Assembly: GCA_030835135.1 (NCBI GenBank)
Contig: JAUQWO010000079.1
Location: forward strand, 62,001 to 126,000
DNA: 64,000 bases
From: Bacteroidota bacterium
GTDB taxonomy: Bacteria > Bacteroidota > Ignavibacteria > UBA10030 > UBA6906
Reading direction: 5' to 3'
This document shows, piece after piece, positions 17,225 to 25,617 of the stretch. Both the position numbers and the translations under genes were made by a program. Under the pieces are notes generated by a model. The model did no database searches and was not told where the DNA came from. It saw only the letters and a list, made by a program, of their open reading frames with translations. Within the stretch, counting starts at the first letter, position 1, and every line of letters begins with the position of its first letter.

Positions 17225-20200
17225 ATGAAAACGATCCGGCTTCTTCTTTTCCTGTCAGCGACAGCACTTCTTGTGGCCGGCTACGGACACGCCCAGAGCG
17301 GCCGCGAGTACCGCCGGTCAGCCGTCATGAACGGCAACCAGGTCCGCACGGTGTTCGGCAACTGGGGCGTCATCGGCCAGCCGACGGACACCCGTCCGCG
17401 TGGCTCCTGGAAGAACGATAACAACGGCTACCTCGGCGATGTGAGTCCCTTCGTCGGTGCCGAGGTCCGGTGGCAGGATACCTCCTTCCGTTCCGTGGTC
17501 TCGAGTCCGGTGGCGCGCCCGACGCAGCTCGCGGACCTCGATCCGGCGACGGGTGAGAACTGGACGTTCGAACCTGTGAACGGGTACTTCGCGCCGTCGC
17601 CGAACCAGAACATCGCGATGAGCAATGATGCGAGGACCTGGCCGGAGGTATGGCCCGATAAGTTGGGAGATGGTGTGGATCCGGGCTGGAAGGGCTCCTG
17701 GAACGGCTACTTTGGCAAACGCATCAGCGCCGATCTGGAATCGTATTTCGTCATGGACGACAATGTGGACCGCCGGTTCAACTTCCCGTTGAACAACGCG
17801 CGGGGCATCGCGTTCAAACCGGATTCCACCAACGTCAGCCGGAACGGCCTCGCGCTCGAAGTACGCGTGCGCGCGATGCAATGGGCGCAGTTCCTGGCCC
17901 AGGACAACATCTTCTGGCTGTATGAGATCGCCAACAAAGGCACGACCACCTATGACCGCGCCGTGTTCGGCATGCTCGTGGGTACCTATATCGGCGTCAC
18001 GGGCAGTGACGGCAGCCCGCAGGAGTACGACGACGACTGGTCGTTCTATGATGTGTTCACCAACATCACGTACACGGCGGACTTCGACCGGAACACGCTC
18101 CGCAACCCGCGCTGGAATCAGCGCTTCCCGGTCGGCATGGTCGGGTATGCCTTCCTGGAGAGCCCGGGTAACCCGTTCGACGGCATCGACAACGATGGCG
18201 ATGCGGATTCCACGACCATCGGGAGCGCCGCGCCGCAATTCGATGCAACGAGCTTCGACTCGACGTCGATCCGTGCCGGACAGACCATCATCCTGATCCG
18301 TGATGACTACAGCAGGGTGGCGTTCCTCGTTCCGAACCGCGACTCGGTGAAGATCAAGACCCGTGGCATGCGCGACTCGGTCTGGATCTATCCGGGCAGG
18401 ACCAAGGTCGTGGAAGGCAATATCGTCCGCGATATTCTCGGGAACGACGTGGTGAACCGCAATGCCTATGACGGTATCGACAACAATTTCAACGGCCTGA
18501 TCGACGAGAACCGGTACCTCCACTACCGTCAGTTCAAGCGGAACCGGAACGCCCCGTTCCAGGTCCTTCTCGACATCCTCCGCCCCGTCCGGCACGCCGA
18601 CGTGGCCGCGGGCGGCGTGGCCAACCCCCTCAGTCTGATCGACGAGCGCCGGAACGACCGGATCGATAACGATCAGGACTGGAACATCGCGTTCGATGAC
18701 GTCGGGCGCGACGGCATCGGGTCGACCGCGGTGAATTATCCGGGACCGGACGCCGGGGAAGGCGACGGCCTGCCCACCTCAGGGTACGATGTCCTGGGGA
18801 AGGACACCGGACTGCCGGGCGAGCCGAACGTCGATAAGACCGACGTGGATGAGTCGGACCAGATCGGCCTCTCGAGCTTCTACTACTTTACGCCCGCCAA
18901 CGTGGTGCGGCTCGGTGATGATGAAGAACTCTGGAAGGACCTTGCGCCCGGTTATTTCGATGTGCCGACGTCCATCGTGAACAACAAACCGGAGCGTGGC
19001 GAGGACGGCGATTTCATCTACGGCTCGGGGTACTTTCCGCTGCTGGCGGGTGCGACCGAACGGTTCTCCCTGGCTCTGGTGTACGGTGGCGGCAAAGGTG
19101 GGAGCGTCCAGGATGACATCAACGATCTGTTGAAGAACAAGCGCACCGTCCAGAAGATCTACGATGCGAACTATCAGTTCCCGACGCCGCCGGACAAACC
19201 GACGCTGGTCGCCGTTCCCGGTGACCGTCAGGTGACGTTGTACTGGGACCGCGTTGCCGAAGCGACCGTAGATCCGGTGCTGCGTACGCGCGACTTCGAA
19301 GGGTACAAGATCTACAAGTCCACCGACCCCGACTTCAGCGACGTCTTCACGATCACCGATGCAACGGGGACGCCCCGCGGGTATCAGCCGCTCGTGCAGT
19401 TCGACATCGTGAACGGCATCCGGGGGTACTTCCAGGCATCCGGCGAACTGTTCCAGGCCGCCGCCGGTTATTCGTTCCGGATGGGCGATGACACCGGACT
19501 CAAGCATTCGTACGTGGACACGGAGGTGGAGAACGGGCGCCGGTACTACTATGCGATCGTTGCCTATGACCGCGGCGATGAAGTGACCGGGATCTTCCCG
19601 GGCGAGAACACCAAGCAGGTGCGCGTGCTCTCCACCGGCGAAGTGGAGAGGGACATCAACGTTGCCGTGGTGACACCCAACGCCCGCAGCGCCGGGTACG
19701 TTGCGCCGGGATCGGGGGTATCCGCGGTGCATCAGGCAGGACCGGCCACCGGTTCGATGATGTTCGGCATCCTCGACCCGAAGGCGCTCACCGGTCATCG
19801 CTACCGTGTCAGTTTCACGGACACGCAGATGGACAGCATCGACAACAACGCCAACGGGAAGCTCGATCTTGCCGACAGCACCGAATGGTCACGGATCACG
19901 ACCTCCTATTCCGTCGAGGATATGGCCGTGATAACGGAGCAGTTCATCAGTCAGGATACGGTGAACATCAGCCTGGGCCGGAAGAATCTGATCGCCGGCA
20001 CGATCACGGTCAGGAATCAGCAGGGGAGCACCATTGATCCCGCGAACTACGTGCTGAACACCGCCCGTGGCGCCATCCGTGGCAGTGGCCCCGGCACCCT
20101 GCCTGCGGGTACCTACACGATCAGCTACCGGTACTACCCCGTGTTCCGGAGTCCGAACCTTCAGGGGTCACCGTACCAGGTGGAGAACGGCGAATCGGAC

Positions 20201-21076
20201 ATCTTTGACGGCGTCACGCTGCTGTTCAGCAATTTCTGGTCGGTGAAGGACACCGCGGATGCGACCACCGGCTGGGTAGGCAAGAGTGCGTACGTCGTCA
20301 ACCTCGGCGCGACGAACCTTCCGTTGCTGGATCCTCCGCTCCTGGGCTACAAGCGGTCGGCGGACTACGAGATACAATTCGCGAACAGCGTCGTCGACAC
20401 TTCGACGGTGGGTCCGTTCCCGTACGACGTTGCCATCCCGGTGAACTTCCGGGTGTACAACCGGACCGACAGCACGTTCGCGAAATTCCTCTTCACCGAA
20501 GGTCCCTCCGCGAACGGCAACGGCAAGATGTCGCCGCTGGACGAGCTGATCGTCATGGAGAACAACCCCCGGGGCGAACTCTCGCCCACATGGGACCTGT
20601 TCATCCTAGCGAAGGTAGGCGATCCCTCGGACACAGTGTACAATCTGGGCAACGGGGACAAGTTCATTTTCAAGATGACGAAGCCGTTCCGGAACGGTGA
20701 TGTGTTCGAGTTCGTCACCGAGGTGCCGAAAGTGGACAACGCGGTTGCCGGCGGGAGTCTGGACCGCATCCGCGTGGTCCCGAACCCCTATGTGACCGCC
20801 GCGGAGTTCGAACCGCCGTTGAACCCGGGTATCACGAGCGGGCGCGGCGAGCGCAAGATGGATTTCACCCATCTTCCTGCCGGGGCCATCATCAAGATCT
20901 TCACGTCGCGCGGGGATCATGTGGTCACCTTGTATCACGACGGTGCCATCGAGGATGGGACGGTGTCGTGGAACCTGAAGACGAAGGAGAATCTGGACAT
21001 TGCCTTCGGCGTCTATTTCTATGTCGTTGAATCGCCGGTGGGGAACAAGACCGGCAAGATCGCGATCATTAAGTGA
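17225..21076 (+). CDS. Large secreted protein with FN3-like module and Ca-binding-like repeats
   Basis: A 1283-residue exported protein (signal peptide MKTIRLLLFLSATALLVAGYGHAQ), one base after the receptor stop codon. Four short Asp/Asn-rich segments resemble calcium-binding D-x-D-N-D-G/D-x-N-G loops: near residues 318 (GIDNDGDADS), 417 (YDGIDNNFNGLIDE), 478 (RIDNDQDW) and 870 (DSIDNNANGKLDLADS). A fibronectin type III-like domain lies at about 658-760 (PPDKPTLVAVPGDRQVTLYW). The C-terminus (RVVPNPYV ... FGVYFYVVES ... GKIAIIK) resembles T9SS sorting domains. It occupies the place a SusD protein has in other glycan loci, but no sequence resemblance to SusD is visible. Likely a surface partner of the receptor; no catalytic motif found. 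Confidence 0.75.
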   Translation: MKTIRLLLFLSATALLVAGYGHAQSGREYRRSAVMNGNQVRTVFGNWGVIGQPTDTRPRGSWKNDNNGYLGDVSPFVGAEVRWQDTSFRSVVSSPVARPTQLADLDPATGENWTFEPVNGYFAPSPNQNIAMSNDARTWPEVWPDKLGDGVDPGWKGSWNGYFGKRISADLESYFVMDDNVDRRFNFPLNNARGIAFKPDSTNVSRNGLALEVRVRAMQWAQFLAQDNIFWLYEIANKGTTTYDRAVFGMLVGTYIGVTGSDGSPQEYDDDWSFYDVFTNITYTADFDRNTLRNPRWNQRFPVGMVGYAFLESPGNPFDGIDNDGDADSTTIGSAAPQFDATSFDSTSIRAGQTIILIRDDYSRVAFLVPNRDSVKIKTRGMRDSVWIYPGRTKVVEGNIVRDILGNDVVNRNAYDGIDNNFNGLIDENRYLHYRQFKRNRNAPFQVLLDILRPVRHADVAAGGVANPLSLIDERRNDRIDNDQDWNIAFDDVGRDGIGSTAVNYPGPDAGEGDGLPTSGYDVLGKDTGLPGEPNVDKTDVDESDQIGLSSFYYFTPANVVRLGDDEELWKDLAPGYFDVPTSIVNNKPERGEDGDFIYGSGYFPLLAGATERFSLALVYGGGKGGSVQDDINDLLKNKRTVQKIYDANYQFPTPPDKPTLVAVPGDRQVTLYWDRVAEATVDPVLRTRDFEGYKIYKSTDPDFSDVFTITDATGTPRGYQPLVQFDIVNGIRGYFQASGELFQAAAGYSFRMGDDTGLKHSYVDTEVENGRRYYYAIVAYDRGDEVTGIFPGENTKQVRVLSTGEVERDINVAVVTPNARSAGYVAPGSGVSAVHQAGPATGSMMFGILDPKALTGHRYRVSFTDTQMDSIDNNANGKLDLADSTEWSRITTSYSVEDMAVITEQFISQDTVNISLGRKNLIAGTITVRNQQGSTIDPANYVLNTARGAIRGSGPGTLPAGTYTISYRYYPVFRSPNLQGSPYQVENGESDIFDGVTLLFSNFWSVKDTADATTGWVGKSAYVVNLGATNLPLLDPPLLGYKRSADYEIQFANSVVDTSTVGPFPYDVAIPVNFRVYNRTDSTFAKFLFTEGPSANGNGKMSPLDELIVMENNPRGELSPTWDLFILAKVGDPSDTVYNLGNGDKFIFKMTKPFRNGDVFEFVTEVPKVDNAVAGGSLDRIRVVPNPYVTAAEFEPPLNPGITSGRGERKMDFTHLPAGAIIKIFTSRGDHVVTLYHDGAIEDGTVSWNLKTKENLDIAFGVYFYVVESPVGNKTGKIAIIK

Positions 21077-21084
21077 GGATGACC

Positions 21085-22119
21085 ATGAAAACACTCCGTA
21101 GTCTGACCGTGGTGTGCGCGATCGCCGGAATGCTGGTCATCCTGGGTGTGCAGGAGCCGGTGACCGCACAGAGCAAAGTAGGGACCACCGCCGCGCAGTT
21201 CCTCGGCATCTCGGTGGGTCCGCGGGCCATTGCCATGGGCAGTGCGTTCGTCGCGTCGAATGATGATGCCACATCGCTGTACTGGAATCCCGGCGCCTTC
21301 CAGCAGGCCGGGACCTCCCAGCTCACGTTCTCGAACACCGACTGGCTCGTCGGCACCAAGTTCCGCTGGTTCGGTCTGATGCTGAATCTTGGCAGCGAGG
21401 ATGCTGTCGGCATCAGTCTCACGCAGCTCGACTATGGCGAGGAGGACGTCACGACCGTTGCGTCCCCGAACGGGACCGGCGAACGGTGGTCGGCCCAGGA
21501 CCTGGCGATCGGTGTGTCCTATTGCCGCCGCCTCACGGACCGGTTCTCGATGGGCGGCACGGTGAAGTATGTGGAGCAGCGGATCTGGAACGAGAGCGCG
21601 AGCACGTTCGCATTCGATCTCGGGTTGTTGTTCGTCACGGGCTTCAACGACATGCGGCTCGGTGTGTCGATGTCGAATTTCGGCGGCGAAATGACATTGG
21701 CCGGGCGCGACCTGCTCGAGCGCGTAGATATCGATCCGCTGAACTCGGGATCGAACAAGGCGCTGGTGGGGAACCTCAAGACCGATCCCTGGGCCATCCC
21801 GTTGCTGTTCCGTGTCGGTGTGGCGATGGATGCCTACAAGGATGAGATGTTCCGTGTCACGGTTGCTGCCGATGCGTTGCGCCCGAACGACAATGATGAA
21901 TCGGTGAACGTCGGTGGCGAGTTCGCGTTCAACGATATGGTCTTCCTCCGCGGGGGGTACAAATCGGTCTTCGGGAAGGGACTTGAGGAGGGACTGTCGC
22001 TGGGTGCCGGCGTGAAGTACACCGCCGAGGGGATCGGTGCGCTGGAGGTTGACTATGCGTTCACGAAGTTCGGCTTGTTCGGCAACATCAATACCATCGC
22101 TCTTTCCGTGGCATTCTGA
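21085..22119 (+). CDS. porV: PorV/PorQ-family outer-membrane protein
   Basis: A 344-residue outer-membrane beta-barrel of the PorV/PorQ (UPF0164) family. After a signal peptide come the family hallmarks: AAQFLGISVGPRAIAMGSAF, then DATSLYWNPGAF, and a string of amphipathic strands to the C-terminal aromatic residue. PorV is known from T9SS as the shuttle that receives cargo and hands it to the sortase-like PorU. ATG 21085 has GAGGA five bases upstream; a GTG at 21073 overlapping the previous stop is possible. It is in an operon with the receptor and the large secreted protein, so it could be a dedicated exporter or anchor for this glucan system and not the housekeeping PorV. The symbol denotes family only. 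Confidence 0.82.
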   Translation: MKTLRSLTVVCAIAGMLVILGVQEPVTAQSKVGTTAAQFLGISVGPRAIAMGSAFVASNDDATSLYWNPGAFQQAGTSQLTFSNTDWLVGTKFRWFGLMLNLGSEDAVGISLTQLDYGEEDVTTVASPNGTGERWSAQDLAIGVSYCRRLTDRFSMGGTVKYVEQRIWNESASTFAFDLGLLFVTGFNDMRLGVSMSNFGGEMTLAGRDLLERVDIDPLNSGSNKALVGNLKTDPWAIPLLFRVGVAMDAYKDEMFRVTVAADALRPNDNDESVNVGGEFAFNDMVFLRGGYKSVFGKGLEEGLSLGAGVKYTAEGIGALEVDYAFTKFGLFGNINTIALSVAF

Positions 22120-22217
22120 TCAGGGGGACGGTGCGTCCGTGCGGCATGCGAAGGAAAGGATGGCCGGGGGGAGCTCGTGACGATGCGGTGACGTGACGGG
22201 TGAGGGGTCGATCGGGC

Positions 22218-22246
22218 TTGACACGGAGAAGGCAATTGTCTACGTT
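22218..22246 (+). promoter_or_regulatory. Putative strong promoter of the surface binding-protein gene
   Basis: Consensus TTGACA (22218-22223), 17-bp spacer, TACGTT (22241-22246), about 70 bases before ATG 22316. No LacI-type TGGAA-N4-TTCCA site is seen in this gap (22120-22315). Confidence 0.65.
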
Positions 22247-22315
22247 GCACAACACTTTTCGTTTCACGTTGTTTCCGTTGTACCCACAATCCACTACACA
22301 TACAAGGAGTGCATC

Positions 22316-25300
22316 ATGAAACACTTCGCAAAACTTCTGCTTTCGCTGTTGGTGATCGCAGGGGTCTCTTTGGGTTATGCCGGGAGCGCCGAGAAGACCG
22401 CAGAGGAAGGCGGCAAGGTCATCGTTCCGATGAACCCTGCGAACCTCGACGGTCTGAACAGCGGATGGGTTCCCGTCATGCCTGACCAGGGTTCCGTCAC
22501 CTACGGTGGCGCACAGTACCTTGCTCCGGCAACGGTGTTCCTGAGCGGTTACAGCACGACGGCGGACTACCTGTACCGTTCGTACGATCATGGGAACAGC
22601 TGGACGAGGCTGGCCCCGCCGACGAGCAACAAGGGTTTCGTCTTCGCAGCGCGTGACAGCAACCTGGTCGTTGCCGGCACGTTCGGCGGCACCGTGCTCC
22701 GTTCAACGGACGGTGGTGCGACGTGGGACACGACCTATCAGCACGTGGACTACATCGACGGCATCGTGTTCGTCGGCCAGGACACCCTCGTGGCGTCCGG
22801 TGACTTTGACGACAAGGGCTTCCTGATGATCCGCAGCACGGACGCCGGGCAGACCTGGACGCGGCAGACGATCGCTCCGGCGGATTCCGCCATGAGCTAT
22901 GCGTACGCCACGTACCGTCAGTCCATCGCGGTGTACAACAAGACCGTGTGGGTGACCCTGTACAAGAGCGGCGTCAATGCCCGCATCATGAAGAGCGTCG
23001 ATGCCGGTGCCACATGGACATCGTGGGAAGTGCCGTTGACGGGTGGCACGGCCCAGAACTACTATCTCCGTTCCATCAATATGCTGGATGACAGCATCGG
23101 CTTCGCGGTCGACCGTCAGGTCGGCTCGGGCCTCGCGAACTATCTCCACCGGACCACCAATGGCGGTCTGACCTGGAGCGATACGCTGAACATGCAGGCT
23201 GGTGCCCACGCGGAAGCCCGCGTGAAGACGGCGAAAGGTATCCCGGGAACGAACAAGGTCATCGTCGGCGGTTTCGGCGCATCGACGGCCAAGATGTGGA
23301 TCTCGGACAACCTCGGTGTTGCCGGCAGCTTCACGCCGGTCGCGGTCCCCGGCACCGATATCACGAACATCGCGATCCTTGATTCCACGCACATGATCAC
23401 GGCTGGAATCAATACCGTGCTGAAGTACACGGGCAAGAACGTGCGTCAGGTGACGTTCCGGCTGAATACCGCGACCGTGCCCGACACGCTGCCGGTGACA
23501 GGTCAGACCGTCCAGATCCGCGGTGGTGTCAATCACGCCGGTGGTGTCTCGCCGATCACCTGGGGCAGCGAAGCCCAGAACAGCATGACCAAGGTCGGTG
23601 GTGACTACTGGAAGAAGACCGTGTACATGCAGGTCGGTGATACGCTGAGCTACAAGTATGTGATCGCGTATTCGACCGGCACGGGCTGGGAGCAGGGTGT
23701 GGTGCCGGCGGATTTCCCGGCGCAGACCAACGCGAACCGCTCGCTGATCGTGCCCGACAAGGACACGACCCTGAATGTCGAGTTCTGGAACAACGGTGCC
23801 AACACCCGTCCGCAGTACTTCCGTCCGTACGCTGACGCGGCCGATTCGTTCTTCACGGTGTACTTCCGCGTGAACATGAACGGCGTCATCTCCGGCGGTA
23901 CCTATGGGTACAACGGTGACAAGGACACGCTCGCGGTGCGTGGCGGCGGTTCGGCCGGCAGCGATCTGGATTGGGGACGTTCCTCGTTCCTGACCCGTGA
24001 ATCCCCGGCATCGAACGGCGACGGCTATACCAGCCCCGCGAATTCGTTCTGGTCGGCGGGTGTGAAGATCAAGAAAGCCGGCCTCACCGAAGGCGCGACG
24101 ATCGGGTTCAAGTACCTCATCGGCTCCGACTGGAACCGTCCGGGTACCGGTGCGAAGGCAGACGAGGCCACGGACCGCAATTTCAAGGTCCCGGTCGGCT
24201 TCCAGGATACCACGCTGACGTGGGTGTACTTCAACAACGAAACCCCGACCGTGCGGGCGAACCCCGACACGATCAAGATCACGTTCCGTGCGAACCTGGC
24301 CCAGGCCGCTGCCAATGGCGGGTTCAACGTGACGACGGATACCCTGTATGTCCGCACCGGCTACTTCAATACGACCAACGAGTCGGGCCGGAGCAAGATG
24401 ATGACCCGTGTTTCCGGTACCATCTTCCAGCTGTCGGATACGATCATCACCGCAAAGAAGAAGGTCATGGACTATCAGTACTATACGGTCCGTGACGGGC
24501 AGGACATCCGCGAAACCTATTACAACTTCTTCTACACCGGGCCGGTGCCGTCGGAAGCAGAACGCCGCCAGGTGATGATCGATTCGCTCGCATCGAAGAC
24601 CGTGGCTCAGGTCGTGCTCGATACGGCGACCTCGATCACCGTCGCCCGCCGTCAGCCCGTGTTCCCGAACGGACGCAAGCTCGCCCGCACGGTGAACGTG
24701 AAGTGGGAAGTGGACCTCCGTCCGGCCTACTACCAGGTGAAGCTGGGTGGCGATTCGCTGTCCGACATCCAGGGCACGTACACGATCCATACCTCCGAAG
24801 TCGATTCCATCATGAAGTGGGGCGTGTGGATCAACGGTCCGGCCGCTGGTGGCTGGAGCAACGACGGTGGCGATTGGGGTCTGCCGCTGGCAAGCAACCT
24901 TGCCAAGAAGCTGTATGACAACGGCACCAACGGCGACCGTGTCGCCGGCGACTCCATCTTTACGCGTCAGATCCTTGCGTCACCGGACAGCGTCGCGATC
25001 GGCACGAAGGACCGTGTCGGCCAGACCTTCAAGTTCGGTATCCGTGGTGGTGACAACGAAGGCGGCAAGGGCGGTTTCGGCAACAACCACAATGAGAACA
25101 TCGTGGACACCGACACCATCTACACCCTGAGCAGCCAGTTCGGCAGCATCAACCCGGCATTCTACGATGCATGGGATTATGACCTGCGCAAGCCCAAGAC
25201 CCCGACGAGCGTGTTCGATGCGGACAAGCCGCTGGTGTACGAACTTGCACAGAACTATCCGAACCCCTTCAACCCGACAACCAAGATCGAATACTCCATC

Positions 25301-25495
25301 CCGCTGCAGTCGCAGGTGGAACTGAAGGTCTACAACGTGGTCGGTCAGGAAGTGGCAACGCTGGTGAACGAGGTCCAGAAGTCCGGTGTCCATAACGTGA
25401 AGTTCAGCGCAACGAACTTTGCCAGTGGCGTGTATTTCTACCGGCTGGTTGCTGGCAACTTCGTCAGCGTGAAGAAGATGGTGCTGGTGAAGTAG
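22316..25495 (+). CDS. T9SS-exported Asp-box and starch-binding-like multimodular protein
   Basis: A 1059-residue surface protein. Signal peptide MKHFAKLLLSLLVIAGVSLGYAG. Residues about 50-378 form a beta-propeller-like region with five Asp-box motifs (SYDHGNSW, STDGGATW, STDAGQTW, SVDAGATW, TTNGGLTW). Then four beta-sandwich modules follow at about 379-503, 510-645, 650-760 and 795-965; the first resembles starch-binding CBM20/E-set folds (VTFRLN ... YWKKTVYMQVGDTLSYKYVI). The last 85 residues are a classic T9SS sorting domain (ELAQNYPNPFNPTTKIEYS ... GVYFYRLVAG). No glycosidase residues were identified, so it is best seen as a glucan-binding surface protein, like SusE/SusF in role but not in sequence (inference). 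AAGGAG precedes the ATG; own promoter at 22218 and own terminator at 25516. Confidence 0.8.
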   Translation: MKHFAKLLLSLLVIAGVSLGYAGSAEKTAEEGGKVIVPMNPANLDGLNSGWVPVMPDQGSVTYGGAQYLAPATVFLSGYSTTADYLYRSYDHGNSWTRLAPPTSNKGFVFAARDSNLVVAGTFGGTVLRSTDGGATWDTTYQHVDYIDGIVFVGQDTLVASGDFDDKGFLMIRSTDAGQTWTRQTIAPADSAMSYAYATYRQSIAVYNKTVWVTLYKSGVNARIMKSVDAGATWTSWEVPLTGGTAQNYYLRSINMLDDSIGFAVDRQVGSGLANYLHRTTNGGLTWSDTLNMQAGAHAEARVKTAKGIPGTNKVIVGGFGASTAKMWISDNLGVAGSFTPVAVPGTDITNIAILDSTHMITAGINTVLKYTGKNVRQVTFRLNTATVPDTLPVTGQTVQIRGGVNHAGGVSPITWGSEAQNSMTKVGGDYWKKTVYMQVGDTLSYKYVIAYSTGTGWEQGVVPADFPAQTNANRSLIVPDKDTTLNVEFWNNGANTRPQYFRPYADAADSFFTVYFRVNMNGVISGGTYGYNGDKDTLAVRGGGSAGSDLDWGRSSFLTRESPASNGDGYTSPANSFWSAGVKIKKAGLTEGATIGFKYLIGSDWNRPGTGAKADEATDRNFKVPVGFQDTTLTWVYFNNETPTVRANPDTIKITFRANLAQAAANGGFNVTTDTLYVRTGYFNTTNESGRSKMMTRVSGTIFQLSDTIITAKKKVMDYQYYTVRDGQDIRETYYNFFYTGPVPSEAERRQVMIDSLASKTVAQVVLDTATSITVARRQPVFPNGRKLARTVNVKWEVDLRPAYYQVKLGGDSLSDIQGTYTIHTSEVDSIMKWGVWINGPAAGGWSNDGGDWGLPLASNLAKKLYDNGTNGDRVAGDSIFTRQILASPDSVAIGTKDRVGQTFKFGIRGGDNEGGKGGFGNNHNENIVDTDTIYTLSSQFGSINPAFYDAWDYDLRKPKTPTSVFDADKPLVYELAQNYPNPFNPTTKIEYSIPLQSQVELKVYNVVGQEVATLVNEVQKSGVHNVKFSATNFASGVYFYRLVAGNFVSVKKMVLVK

Positions 25496-25515
25496 GGCGT
25501 CACACCGATGTCCGG

Positions 25516-25553
25516 GAAGGCGGTTCCGGCTCCTCCGGAGCCGCCTTCTTTTT
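25516..25553 (+). terminator. Rho-independent terminator
   Basis: Outer arms GAAGGC (25516-25521) and GCCTTC (25543-25548) plus inner arms GGCTCC/GGAGCC form a GC-rich stem directly followed by a T-run (TTTTTG). It lies about 20 bases after the stop codon of the 1059-residue surface protein gene. Confidence 0.85.
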
Positions 25554-25617
25554 GTTTGCGGCAGCCGCAGGACAACGCAACGAACGTAACGACGTGAACG
25601 TGAGTGCCACTACCTCC

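Noticed and set aside
22703-24790. Long minus-strand open frame (695 codons) opposite the surface binding-protein gene
   Set aside because: Low-complexity Arg/His/Asp-rich translation with no motifs; a by-product of high GC and strong third-position bias of the real gene on the plus strand.
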